Shown: piece after piece, positions 48,801 through 60,155 of the stretch
Numbering within the stretch: position 1 is the first letter of the stretch
Layout: each line of letters begins with the position of its first letter
Assembly (NCBI GenBank): GCA_013398055.1
Contig: VZRS01007550.1
Coordinates: forward strand, 62,001 to 126,000
Reading direction: 5' to 3'
DNA length: 64,000 bases
Origin: Ifrita kowaldi
Taxonomy: Eukaryota; Chordata; Aves; Passeriformes; Cinclosomatidae
Made by a program: the position numbers and the translations under genes
Notes under the pieces: generated by a model
What the model was told of the DNA's origin: nothing
Database searches by the model: none
The model's input: only the letters and a program-made list of their open reading frames with translations

Positions 48801-50895
48801 TGAAACTGAGTTTCAAGTTCTACCTTGCTCTTTGTCAAGTGCTATTCCTATGCGTCTGCAGAAAGAAATAAATTCCTTCTACAAATGGCATCAGGGTTTC
48901 AAGTGTCATTTCAGTTTTATAATTTTTCTGGTAGCAAGACTGCAATTTAATAAATATCATCCAGGTATTCAAAATTAATACTTCTGTGGAACAAGACTCA
49001 AAATACAGAAAGGAAAACTAATTCATTTCTTCAGTGGAGCCTGAATTAATTAATTCCTTGCCTGAATTAATCAAGTATTACTTGAAGGCTCAAAACTATA
49101 CATTAAAAAAATTAAAAACTAGAGTAAATTCATCACTGAAAGTACATTAAGTTTAGATTTAGTTGAGTCATGATCTAATAATATTCCTCATATACATTTA
49201 CCAAGTGATCCCCAGTGAGTAACTGAGTTTTGTTAAAATACAGTTTTTGATACATTTGACATACCAAGGCTCTTGAATGCCCACGTATTCTCGCTTAGAG
49301 CGACCAAATCTGTAAGAACTGGAGAATTCAAACCACTGAACAACTACTAACCAGAACTAGAATGGTATCACCTTCAGAGTCAGGAAAGAAAATCATAACA
49401 ATGAAAAGACTGTCTCTCCAACAGCACTTGGATTACCAGACATAAAATAATTATCAAACAAAAATGTGCAAATACTGAAAGATCAAGTAAACCTTATAGT
49501 AAACCTCATGGTTATGCCAAAGAAACACAAACTCCAGTGAAGCTGTGGATTCAACAGGGCCTGCTATACAAATGAGGACACGGATAAAGCAACAAAATCC
49601 TTGCACACTTCAGTGGTTTGGAGATATCCACATGCTAGACTTCAGTGTGGGACAGAGACACCCAAGCTATCTTTAAATGAGGTAATTAAGAAGCAGGCTA
49701 TCCCCAGCAGCACAGACCTGATGGCAGACAAATCTGCACTGCCAAGAAGCTTCCAATTCACAGCTCTTGCGGCAGAAAATTTCCTCTGCCAAAGAGCTCC
49801 AGGCTAAGAGGAATGCCGGCATGTAAACATCTGAATTACACACAGGAGTGGAGGCTTCCCCTCTGCCTGCAGGATAGGGAAAGTTCCAAATGAACTGGAA
49901 ATTCACAGGCAAAGAGACTGAAAAGAGATGGTGGGCACAACACCTATGATGATTAAAATGAGACAATTCCCTAAAAAGTTAATGGGATCAGGAAGCCATA
50001 TTTATTGACCCTTGCCCTTCCATTTACTTATTTATGCTCCTTTAAATGCCATAAAAATCTCCATTCTTCTTTAAAAAAATGAAAAGTGGCCATTATGGAC
50101 AAGCCATTAGCTGCCAGCATAAACAGAAGTGTGTCTGGAACTACTGCAGTGAATATTTTATGGAAAAGGCTCTGAGTACATTGGTTCAGACTAAGCAGTG
50201 CTATTGACATTTGTGACATCCAACCTCCACTTTTAGCAGGCACTTTTCTGAGGTGATGGCTTGCACAGTGAACGAGAGTTTTAGGTCTGCCATTACAAAA
50301 TCATGTCACGATCCAAAATGAACTCAAAGATCCTTTAAAAAATCTCTTTGGATAAAAAGAACTCAGTTTTATTACTTGAATGTCCTTCCTTAAATAACTG
50401 AACTGGGGATACTAACACTTGCCCAACAATGATATACAGACTTAAACATACACCTGCAAGCCTATTGTTTAATTACCTGCACAGTTCATACTCCGAAGTG
50501 TTTAGCTTTGTTTTCCAGCACATACCTTAATATATATTATATTATTATTACTCCTTATGTCCTATTGAGCTTCAGTTTCCTTTTATCTGGACAGATCTTA
50601 CACTGCTATTATTAGACTTTACAACGGAAATTAATCTTTTCACAGGTTTTACCTGGTCCCAAGGAAACTGTTTTACTTAAAATTATGATGAGGAGAGCTC
50701 CGAGGACTGAGAGTGTGGAATTTTAATTCTAATTCCAAAATACTCTTCCAAATATGAACTCTGCAATTGTGTCTCTACAACCAAGGAAAAAGCCTTACAA
50801 ACATTCGTGTCACCAGTTTCTTTTCTTTTTTTTTACCCATTTCCAGACAGTGTATGTGTAAATTAACACAATTAATAAAGGATTTAGGCCAACTT

Positions 50896-50945
50896 CATGG
50901 AATCACAGTCTGCTCTGAGATCACCCAGTTTGATCTGCTCATTGT
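50896..50945 (-). mobile_element. Possible CR1 tail relic with internal deletion
   Basis: CATGGAATCACAG followed by CTGAGATCACCCAGTTTGAT resembles the minus-strand CR1 end (CATAGAATCACAG ... GAGATCATCCAGT) with the middle missing. It is only about 50 bp, so it may be chance. Confidence 0.35.
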
Positions 50946-53564
50946 AGACATTTCACTGTTACCTCGTAGTAGCTAAGCCTAAGATTTGCAAGGAAAACAG
51001 AACACACAGACATTAATTTCTGAAGGCAGCACTTACAACTCAGGAATATCTCATCTGTACTGAGGAAAAGATACCCCAAAAAAACCCCTGAAAAGTTTCA
51101 GTATCTTCCAGCAGGGTAGGGAGGCATTACAGATGACCCCCAGAAATGGGCAAAACTGGCACCTTTTTTTTGTCCCTGAGAACTTTATTATTGACTGCAA
51201 AGTTTATATTTGTAAGACAAACACACAGAGCTTTTGAAGTCTCTCACTTCCAGCCCTCAGGAGAGTTGCTCTCTTCTGAAGTGTCTGTACTTTCTTTCAG
51301 GTTTTATGCTTTTTTTCATTTTTAAAAAGAGGATCACCTGCAGTATTCTGAAATCATTCCTTTTAACAATATGTATTAAGAGCCCTGGCTATTTTTATAT
51401 CCTGTTTATATGTCCAAGGTCACACTAGCCTATTTTTTGCTGCAGCATTGCACTCATAGGCTGTTATTACTCTGCAAGATCACTGTCCTATACAGATTCA
51501 CTCTTTTTCATCATTCATTTTTTCAGTTTGGGTTATATTTTTGCGCTTGAATGTACAAAAGATCCATTTGTTTATATTAAAACAAGTTTCATTCTGACCT
51601 TTACTAAGTGACAAAGGCTCCTCCCTGCCTGCACATCCTCTTTCTTTTTTTACCTACTACTCTTTTGTCAGGTATTGAGTTTATATTTGTTTTCATGTTA
51701 CTAATGAAAAATGTTAGAATATTGAATGGTGTATGATGAGTATCTCAATTTCTGTGATTTAACAGTCACTAAAACTACTCTAAGGTTTCTTAGACCTTGT
51801 TGTTTTTAAAACCCATTTAGTAAAAAAAAATTTTCAGCTTTTTACTGTCAGAAGACTTTGTCATATTTTGTTATAATATAAAAAATCTCAACATATTACT
51901 GCTGTGGCTTGCCTGCCCGAGGAAGACAGAAAGAAGAAGGGGATATGCAATATCCAAGTTACCTTGGCAATTAACGTGCAATCAACTGGGAAAAATTATT
52001 TAAATGCTTGGTTTTATGACCAGGCCTATTTTCCATAAACCAAATAAACTGGCATTCATTATGCACGTATCAATTGAATCCTTTTCCATAATTTTCATTA
52101 TTTCGCATGCAACAGCTCTCTGGTTTAGGCAAGATTAATGAGATGCAGTAATAAGGTATGAGGAGCACCTGTCTAGATAGCAATTCTGCCAGGGAAGAGT
52201 ACAGGAGTCACAGCAAATCAGAGAGAAAACAAAGTATTGACAATGCTGTTTCCCTGAGATAAGCAGGATTAGAGCCAGCAAAACAGAGAGAGTAATCCTT
52301 CCACTCTCCTCAACATTTCCAAGAGTTTTATGTTAGACTCCAGGAAAATCCTTGCTACCCTACAGGTGCAAAGAAGAGGGAGAGCTGTGACTAATTGGGA
52401 AGCTGGGGAATCTCCACTCCAGGAAGCTTTAAAGACACCTTGAGCACTGTCAGGCCTGGTTTCTGCATAATCTCCTGTTGCCTTGGGGCAGAGCAGGGGA
52501 GATAAATGACTTCTCGAATCCTCTCCAAATGTGAGTTTTATAAAAATCTAGTTACCTGGTTAATGGTGCTTCCCTTTTCTTTTCAAACCACAACTCTAAC
52601 ACCTACGCTTTTCCAATATTGCTGAATTCCCCGAGTCCCCAAACTCATTAAATTTACCATCAATAGCCCAGAGATGTCCTCAGCCAATTCTTTCAGGACT
52701 ATTGGAAGAGAACTATTTCTGCCAGACGGGGGGTACTTCATATTCTTCATGTTATATGAATAAATCACTAATTTCTGATTTCCCCAATTTCAAACACATT
52801 ATTTTCTGCCTCTTTCTAAAAATAGTTCAATACCATTCACACAAACATTTTTATTCATAATGCAATAGAGAAATTCCCATTATCCTGAGTGTTGTGAGGC
52901 TTGGGCTTTTATTACTTTTTATTTTCAGTTTTCTACACTTCATATTTTCTAACATGCATTAATTTCCACATGTATCCTCTCTTGTCCATTAATTATGAGA
53001 AATGTTTGTATTTCTGGTTTCTGCTTTTGCGTTACCTCTGATGTAGGTTGTTATCCAAAGCTGGCCTTTATTTACTGATCAATGATTCCCTAATCAGGAA
53101 CTTTTAAAAGGCATTTCCCTGTTTCACCTTTTTTATTCTCATATTTACACACTCACACAAACACTTCTAAAATTCTCTTCTAATGAATGAGAACTGGCCA
53201 GAATAATATTTCATGTACTAAACCCAACATCTCATTCATGATACACTCATCTTGTCAGTGCTAAGAAGTTTGCAACGTTATTAGATGGGGTTGGATATAT
53301 CGGATAAACGCTTGTCTTTATCTTGGTGCTGTTTTCCTCCATCACACGGGGTATCCAGTGAGAATCTTCCAAAACTAATTCCCCCCAGCACCATTTTTCT
53401 TTCCATACATTACACACAGGTGCTTAAGGAATAATTTCCCCAGTTTTCTCATTTGATTCAGTTATGTGTTTCAGTCTTACTGTTTCCTTCAACTTCCTGG
53501 ACAGATATAATTTGAAATCCTGTGGCTCTGAGAAAACAAGATTAAAACAAGCAATGGCTCTTTC

Positions 53565-53597
53565 AAAGAAAAAAAAAAAAAAAGAAAGGAAAAAAAG
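53565..53597. repeat. A-rich tract including A15
   Basis: A run of fifteen A, then GAAAGG and another A run. No retroposed sequence is recognisable next to it. Confidence 0.9.
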
Positions 53598-56500
53598 CCA
53601 CCACACACCTTTTACACAAACTTTTTTTCCTAGAACACCTTCTTACCTATTTCTTAGCAAGATCCTTTTTTAAATGGAATTAAAATTTACAATGTTATAG
53701 AGCCAATATAATTATCCTTTCCACACCTTACATGCAAAGGTGTGTGTTCTCCTTAGAGGAGAAGGGGGCTGTAACCCTACTGCTCCATCTCTCTCTGGAA
53801 TGCAAACCAACATTGTCATACCCAATGTTTCAGTTTTACAACATCCTTTTTTCACACTGCCTTTCTTCCATTCTCACTTTAAAAATCAACGTGAACCCTT
53901 TTATTCTCATGTTATATCATTACCAGCATTGCCAACCACTGCAGACCCCTCAGTTACACCTGTCTGAAAGCAGGATGGTAGATATTAAAAAAAAAAAAGT
54001 TAGCAAGCTCTAAGTTAACTTTAGGGTTTAAAGTTTCCAACCACAAACACATTTGAACAAGAGCATTTTTCCTCCCTTACCGATGCCATTTCACTGTAAA
54101 ATAAGCAACTGCAATACTTTAAACACCTATCAAAATCTCTGATAGTCAATTATTGTAATTTACAATTTATAAATACCTGAGAGGGACAGAGTTATTTTCA
54201 ATAAACATGAATCCTTGCACCCAAAACAAATAACAGTACAATTTTGTGTTCTGTTTCTTTCCATTATTTTAATCCCTGTCTATAACATAGACAGATATAT
54301 CAAAGGAGAGGGAAACATTAAACAAATAATCAGTCAAAAGCATGCAATATGAGTCAATTAAAGACACAGTCTTTCCCAGTAAGTTGGATTCCATGTTTTA
54401 TTTCATGGATACCAAATGGAACCTTGGAAATCCACTTGATACATTCAGTGGCACCAAATGCAGAGAAAATCTATCTGTCAGTGCAGAAACACGTGAAAAT
54501 TTCTACACTGAAATCTTTCTAGGACAACAGTTACAATTCCAAATTGTACATGGTTAGATCTTAACTACTTATTCTGCCACCCAGCAGGTTATTTTGCTCT
54601 AAGACAGATGTAAACATTTTGTATTTTGAGGTCTCACACAGGCACTTGCTTCTCCCATGTGAGTCTTACTCATCAGCGCAAGAAAAAATAAAACTACTGA
54701 GGTAAAAAGAAAGCATACTCACATTTAAAATAAATGGGCTTACCTCAGAAAAAGATGAGGCCCCAAGTTTTCCTCAGATAATTGTGGAATGGAAAATGAG
54801 TAGGTAATATCCTACCTCTCCTAGCCTGTAACACAGCTTTATCCCCAAGAGCAGTGTCAAAGTGATTTCAAAGAGATTTTGTTGATCAATGCACTTTCAG
54901 ATGGGAAAGTAAGGCAGGAGAAGGTTGTGCAATCCACAGCTCAGCCAGAAGGGATGAACTCCTACATTTGTAATGCACCAGAGGGGGCTGAGCACTGCAG
55001 GGTCAGCCCTGCAGGACAGGCAGTGAACACAGGACAGACTAAGTCCCGGCAGGAAGAGGCAAATTGCTCTATTCTAATGTGCTCCTCCCAAAGAATGAGA
55101 TGGGGAGTTTAGGTACCAGGGAAACGATGTGTTCTTACCCTTGACGCAGCTTCAAGATACTCCTTCACAGCAGAGATTGCTGTTAAAGTGAAGTGAAATA
55201 AATTAATGCTGCTCACAGCTCCAGAAAACAACACCAGAGCTGAATTATTTTTCTAAGCTTTTGGTTCCACATGTGAGATACAAGGAGATCGAGAGCTGAC
55301 CCTGATAAAAACAGAAGCCACAAAATGATGATAGGAGCCCAGCTGCCCTATGTAATAATTTTCATTTGGCCTTGAAAATACTAATTGATATTCAATTCAC
55401 CATCATGTTCATGTCAACAGTAGATTACTGGGCAGCATTTCCTAAGTGAACACGAATACCTGACAGTTTTGTCAGCCCTGTTTATTAACCTGAGTATATC
55501 TTCATTAGGGAAATTAGAAACAACTGAAATTCAGACAAATGGATTTATCTTTCCTTGCAGTGGTAAATGACTTGTGTGTTGAAGCCAATTCTCTTAGGTT
55601 GGGACTAATGCTGAATTTAATATTCTTCACTTTGCTGTTAACCTTTTCTGCCCTGCATTCTTACACACAGTTTCTCTTATGTCTTTTACTGTAATACTTG
55701 TATTGAGTGGCGATAAAATGAACAAAAGGTTTATGTCACACCATCCAGAAGTGAAAAAACCCCACAAAGCAACATACAAAAGCTTTTGGAAAATTGTAAT
55801 AACAGCTATACATGACTGTCAGCCAGACTAATTATGAAGCTAATGACTCCATGGCTATTGCTCCTATACTCCATACTTTTTGGAAATTCCTCTTCAAGGG
55901 GAGTAGAAACTTCCCACTGGAGTGAATGGGCATAATCAAACCCACCCTAGGCACCCATTCTTCCTTGCCCTGCTCTGATCCAAAGACACAGCCTCTTTAG
56001 GAAATAGGGAAGAAGGAAATGGTATGGCAAAGGTTTGTTGCCTTTTCCCAATGCACACCTGGGGAGGTTGATACAGAAGTACCTTTCAACCTCATCATCT
56101 GTCTCTTTTTAAGTGGAGTGACAAGTGTGGAGTGTGGAGTCTTCCACAGCAGTCCCTTTAAAGAAAGAAGTTTTGAAGAGAACAGCTGATAACATCACAA
56201 ACAGGGACTGGGAGGACAGATGGCCGCTGCTTACTCAAGTAGTCAATTAATAACCATAATGAAAAATTAGCAGTTTGATGACTCCGAGGAACAGAATACA
56301 CAAATGTCAGGAGAGGGACAAAGGCTGAAGCAACTCAAGTTTGTGCTTGACCGGCAGCACAGCCCCATGAAGAGCTGTTTGGGAATCTCTGGCTCAAGAA
56401 CTAAGACAAGGGACCAGTCCAGGGTTTTTGGCAGAGCCCTTGAGGGTGGTGTGTTCAGAGCTGCAGAGCTGCTTCACACAGGCTGAGAGAGCCAGAACTG

Positions 56501-57090
56501 GGAGTCTGAAACTGACACAGAGGCAAAGCTGACATGGGAACAACAGTCAGGGAAGTTCCAGACATGAAACACAAAGACGGGCAGTGCCCAGACCCAACCA
56601 CTGAAGCCAAAGACTCTTTGCTACTCTCTGTTTTCTACTACTTCTGTGGCTCAGCTTAACTTTTTAACTCCAGGCAGCTAAATCAGAGTTTACCTACAAG
56701 CAGTCCATATTTTTACATCATAAAGAATGAAATGGGGTCATTCCTATTTAGCAGGCAGAAAAGCTACAATGCAGAAAGCAAAGCAAACATCCAGGATGGA
56801 AATGGCAGGTCCTGACTCTGCTTTTGCCAGCCAACAGGAATGTTAAGCTTGTCTGTATGAGGTGGTGCAGAGGCTGGAAAGGCACAGCTCTTCAATGCCC
56901 ATCTGTTGCAGAGCTGTAGTCTGAACTACCACTCAGAATTCATCCACAAGCCATACAAATGGGTCTCCAGAAGTGAAAGGACATTATTATGATCCACCCC
57001 AGACCTATGGCAATGCCACACAAACAGGATGAAGTTAGTATTTCATACTGAAATAAAAAGACATGCTCCCTGATGTCCCTATTGACCCAA

Positions 57091-57691
57091 TGTCCTGGTT
57101 CTGGCTGGGATAGAGTTCATTTTCTACTTAGTAGCTGGTGCAGTGCTGTGTTTTGGATTTAGTATGGGAATAATGAGGGTAGCACAGCAATGTTTTTTTG
57201 TTGCTGAGTAATGCTCACCCCAAGTCCAGTACTTTTCAGAGTCTCATGCTCTGCCAGTGGGCAGGTGCACAAAAAGCTGGGAGGGAGCATGGCCAGGACA
57301 ACTAAACCAAACCGGCCAAAGGGATATTCCACACCCCAGAATGTCATGGTCAGTGTATAAACTGAAGGGTGTTGGCTGGAAGGGGCTGATCATTGCTCAG
57401 GAATGGGCTGGGCATTGGACAGTGAGAGATGAGCAACTGTGTTGTGCATCACTTGCTTTTCTTAGGCTTTATTTATCTCTCTTTTTAATCCCAACTGTTG
57501 TTGTTGTTCTTCATCACTGTTATTATTATTATTATTGTTGTATTACATTTTACTTTGTTTCAATTATTAAACTGTTCTTATCTCAACCAACAAAGTTTTA
57601 CTTTTTTTTGATGCTCCTTCCCATCCCACCAGGGAGGGCTGAGGGATTGAGCAAGCGGCTGCCTTGTACTCACAATGTACCAACATTGACA
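57091..57691 (+). mobile_element. Solo LTR of an avian endogenous retrovirus
   Basis: This is a long terminal repeat left after loss of a provirus, with no internal viral genes beside it. It starts TGTCCTGGTTCTGGCTGGG and shows GGTGCAGTGCTGTGTTTTGG, CTCATGCTCTGCCAGTGGG, GTGCACAAAAAGCTGGGAGG and GGCCAAAGGGATATTCCA, all words of a common bird LTR family. A TATA-like GTATAAAC lies at about 57355. A (TTG)n/(TTA)n patch, CAATTATTAAACTG with the polyadenylation-type ATTAAA at 57566-57571, and a 3' end in CATTGACA follow. The TGTC start and GACA end are inverted. CCCAA before and CCTAA after would be a 5-bp target duplication with one change, as in ERVL-type elements. The 3' 40 bp have diverged, so that boundary is less sure. 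The 156-codon frame across it is chance. Confidence 0.9.
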
Positions 57692-57724
57692 CCTAAGAAA
57701 GCAAGGGACATGCAAAGGATAGAG

Positions 57725-57766
57725 TAGACTTAATGTAGACTTAATGTAGACTATTAAGTCTACATT
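57725..57766. repeat. 11-bp direct repeats ending in a 10-bp-arm hairpin
   Basis: TAGACTTAATG occurs at 57725 and 57736, with a partial third copy at 57747. The tail of this array (AATGTAGACT, 57743-57752) is exactly complementary to AGTCTACATT (57757-57766) across a 4-nt ATTA loop. It lies about 30 bp beyond the solo LTR. Confidence 0.9.
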
Positions 57767-59540
57767 TGGGGTTTTTCTGCTGGTTAAAGGTAATGTGGTT
57801 AGTAATGACTTCAACTGTCAGTAGATAAGGCAAGTCATCAGTACAGCCACGAGCTCTGGGCGTATCAAAGCAGAAGCAGTCATGACTTTCAAATGTGTAA
57901 ATGCTCTCAAGCAAATTGATCAGTTTTTCTCCTTTGCTTCTTGAAGTGGTATCTCGTTTGTTTGATAAGTTATCTGCCTGAGAAGTGAACTATTTCAATA
58001 CAGCTGGCCTTACTGCTGTAGTCTGAAAGTGACCATGATGTACAGAGAAGGAGTTTAGCAGAAGCCATATGAAAAAAAAACCTTCCAGGATGAAACATAA
58101 AGGCAACTCAGACAATGAGGTTAACATTTGGCTATATTACATGTTTTCTTTTATTTTTTTAACACAGAACCTCAAACATACACCAAAAGAAATGCAAATT
58201 CTTAGAAAGCAGTTGTTACATTTGTGACAAATATTCCCAGAGATATCTCCTGGGTTTATATTCATGATGTTAAAATGTTTCTTATCTCCTTTGATTAAAT
58301 ATCCACACAGCCAGTCAGTTAAATGTTTCTGAGCTTTGTAATTCTCTGTTTCACTTTGTCAATCTGTCACTTTTTCCACTAGCTCTTCATTTATAATTTA
58401 TGGTGTCAAGCACCAAGTTTTCACAGCATGAACATTTTACAGGTGCTAGGTCAGGCTGTCAAGCTAAAGTACATGTTAATAACCAGTAGCTTTGAAAAAT
58501 CTTGGTCTCTTCATGTACAGTGGAACATGAGCATGAAGGCTCAACTGTTTTTATCAATTAATCAGGTTTGCAATACTTTTAACATTCTCAGCAAATAAAT
58601 ATACAGCATCTTGTCACTTACTTGACAGGAAATAAGTTTGACTATCTAACCAAAGATCAAATTACTTTAAAATATTGGACAGCATGGAGTACTCACCTCT
58701 ACTACGCACAGACTTTGAGCTTTGAATGATATACTTTTAATGCACATTCATGGAGATTTAAATTTTAAAGATAACTGAAGAGCATTAAATAGATCTGAGA
58801 ATGCCATCATTTATGTAATAAACTGTTGAGTAACTGGTCTCGTATTCCACAGTATACAGTTACCCTCTTTTTCCTTTTGTGACTATAAAATAATCTAACT
58901 GGAGAAAATAAACTAATCTCTCTGATTTCACATCAAGAATTGAAAGTAAAAAGACTGCTTTTGCATTTTTTTAAAATTTATTTTTCAAATTTTCTGTAGT
59001 GCAGGACGTGATTTAGACAGGTACAGCATTGCATCAGTAAAGGCAAGTGCTGGAAAGGCAGCAGCTCTCTGGGACTCAAAGCACCGCTTCAAAGGCTACT
59101 TGAGTCTTAAGTGCCTGTTACACAACCCAGTGATGCAAGAGCAGTGTCACTCAGGATGGCTGGAGCACTGCCCAGGGACTCTGCAGGCAATGCCAAATAT
59201 AGGCTATATAATAATACACGCGCGCTGCCAGTGAAGAAGACAGGAACCTTTATGTTTGAATGATGACCACAAAGGAGATGTTTGAATTAAAAAGTGCTTT
59301 ATGACATTTTTCTTCCAAACTCTTCCCCCCCCCCCACACACTTTTGCCATTCTGCCTGAAATGTCTGAGCACAAAAAACATGACAAGGGGACAAACAGCA
59401 CCATGACTGTGGAGATGAGTTACTCTGTTAATGGAAAAACAGGCAATAATTAGAAAAAATATTATGTCCTCCTATCTGAAGATTACAATATAATGCTCAA
59501 TGAAAATGCTCAATTTGTCTGGGAAGGCTATCCAGTATAC
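57767..59540. other. Unique AT-rich DNA; short poly-C
   Basis: I see no gene or transposon. A run of eleven C (59325-59335) followed by ACACAC is the only low-complexity item. Confidence 0.65.
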
Positions 59541-59783
59541 CACAGAATTACAGAATAGTTCGGGTTAGAGGGGTCCTCTACAGGTTATCTAGTCCAGCTG
59601 CATTGACAGGGACATCCACTATCCCAGACTGCGCAAAATCCCATCCAGCCTGCCCTTGGACGCTTCCAGGGATGGGGCATCCACAGTTTCTCTGGGCAAC
59701 CTGTGGCAGTCTTTCACCACCTTCACAGTAAGGAATCTCTTTTTATATCCCATTTAAATCTACCCTCTTTCAATTTAAACCAG
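59541..59783 (-). mobile_element. CR1 LINE 3' end, 5'-truncated
   Basis: On the plus strand it reads CACAGAATTACAGAATAG, GTTATCTAGTCCAGCTGCAT, CCATCCAGCCTGCCCTTGGA, CTTCCAGGGATGGGGCATCC, TTTCTCTGGGCAACCTGTGG and CTACCCTCTTTCAATTTAAA. These are the reverse complement of a CR1 3' end, including the last part of ORF2 and the 3' tail. About 240 bp remain. The subfamily is the same broad group as the copy at 43.2 kb (GGGATGGGGCATCC corresponds to that copy's GCCCCATCCCTGG). All frames are broken. Confidence 0.93.
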
Positions 59784-60085
59784 AGAGGAGGAGAGATGTT
59801 ATGTTCAAAAGCCAAAAAAATTCATAACTGAAGGCAGAACTGGAGCTGAAGGAAAACAGGGATTGGAGAATGCTACGTAAGAGAGGTACTGAAAAGTGGT
59901 AACATTTAAAGGCTGTACAGGAAGACAATGAACACTGACTGTTAAGAAGAAACATTATTATTCCTTGCACATCAGGAATGAGGCAGGAGTTGGAATGTGG
60001 ATACAGCTAACAGGTTTTGCACATATTTGCCTCCATTAAAACAACTTGTCACCACAACTGTAGCTAGAATCCAAAATATGTCATC
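59784..60085. other. Unique DNA
   Basis: I see no gene or repeat in this short stretch. Confidence 0.55.
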
Positions 60086-60155
60086 AGTAACTGATTAGTG
60101 TAAAATTCTAAATCGCTATTAGTAACTGATCTGTGTAAAACTCTAAATCACTGTC
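60086..60155 (+). repeat. Tandem duplication, 35-bp unit
   Basis: AGTAACTGAT, GTGTAAAA and TCTAAATC occur in the same order and at the same spacing in 60086-60120 and 60121-60155. The units are directly adjacent and differ at about seven positions. It is a local duplication that has since diverged. Confidence 0.9.

Larger units (their letters stand above)
45876..57090. other. Long stretch of unique DNA without a recognisable gene
   Basis: There is no gene, RNA gene or full transposon that I can support over 11 kb. The frames at 46814-47134 and 54879-55112 have no recognisable content. Small items: a direct repeat of GCCTGAATTAAT at 49039 and 49060, an (ATT)n patch at 50529-50550, and an A-rich tract at 53565-53597. 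The stretches at about 51900-52280 and 55330-55620 are non-repetitive, rich in TAATTA, GCAAT and CAGCTG-like words, and could be conserved non-coding elements. That is an impression only. Confidence 0.6.

Noticed and set aside
57257..57727. 156-codon frame across the LTR
   Set aside because: It starts and ends inside or beside a solo LTR and includes the (TTG)n/(TTA)n patch; it is not a gene of the retrovirus.
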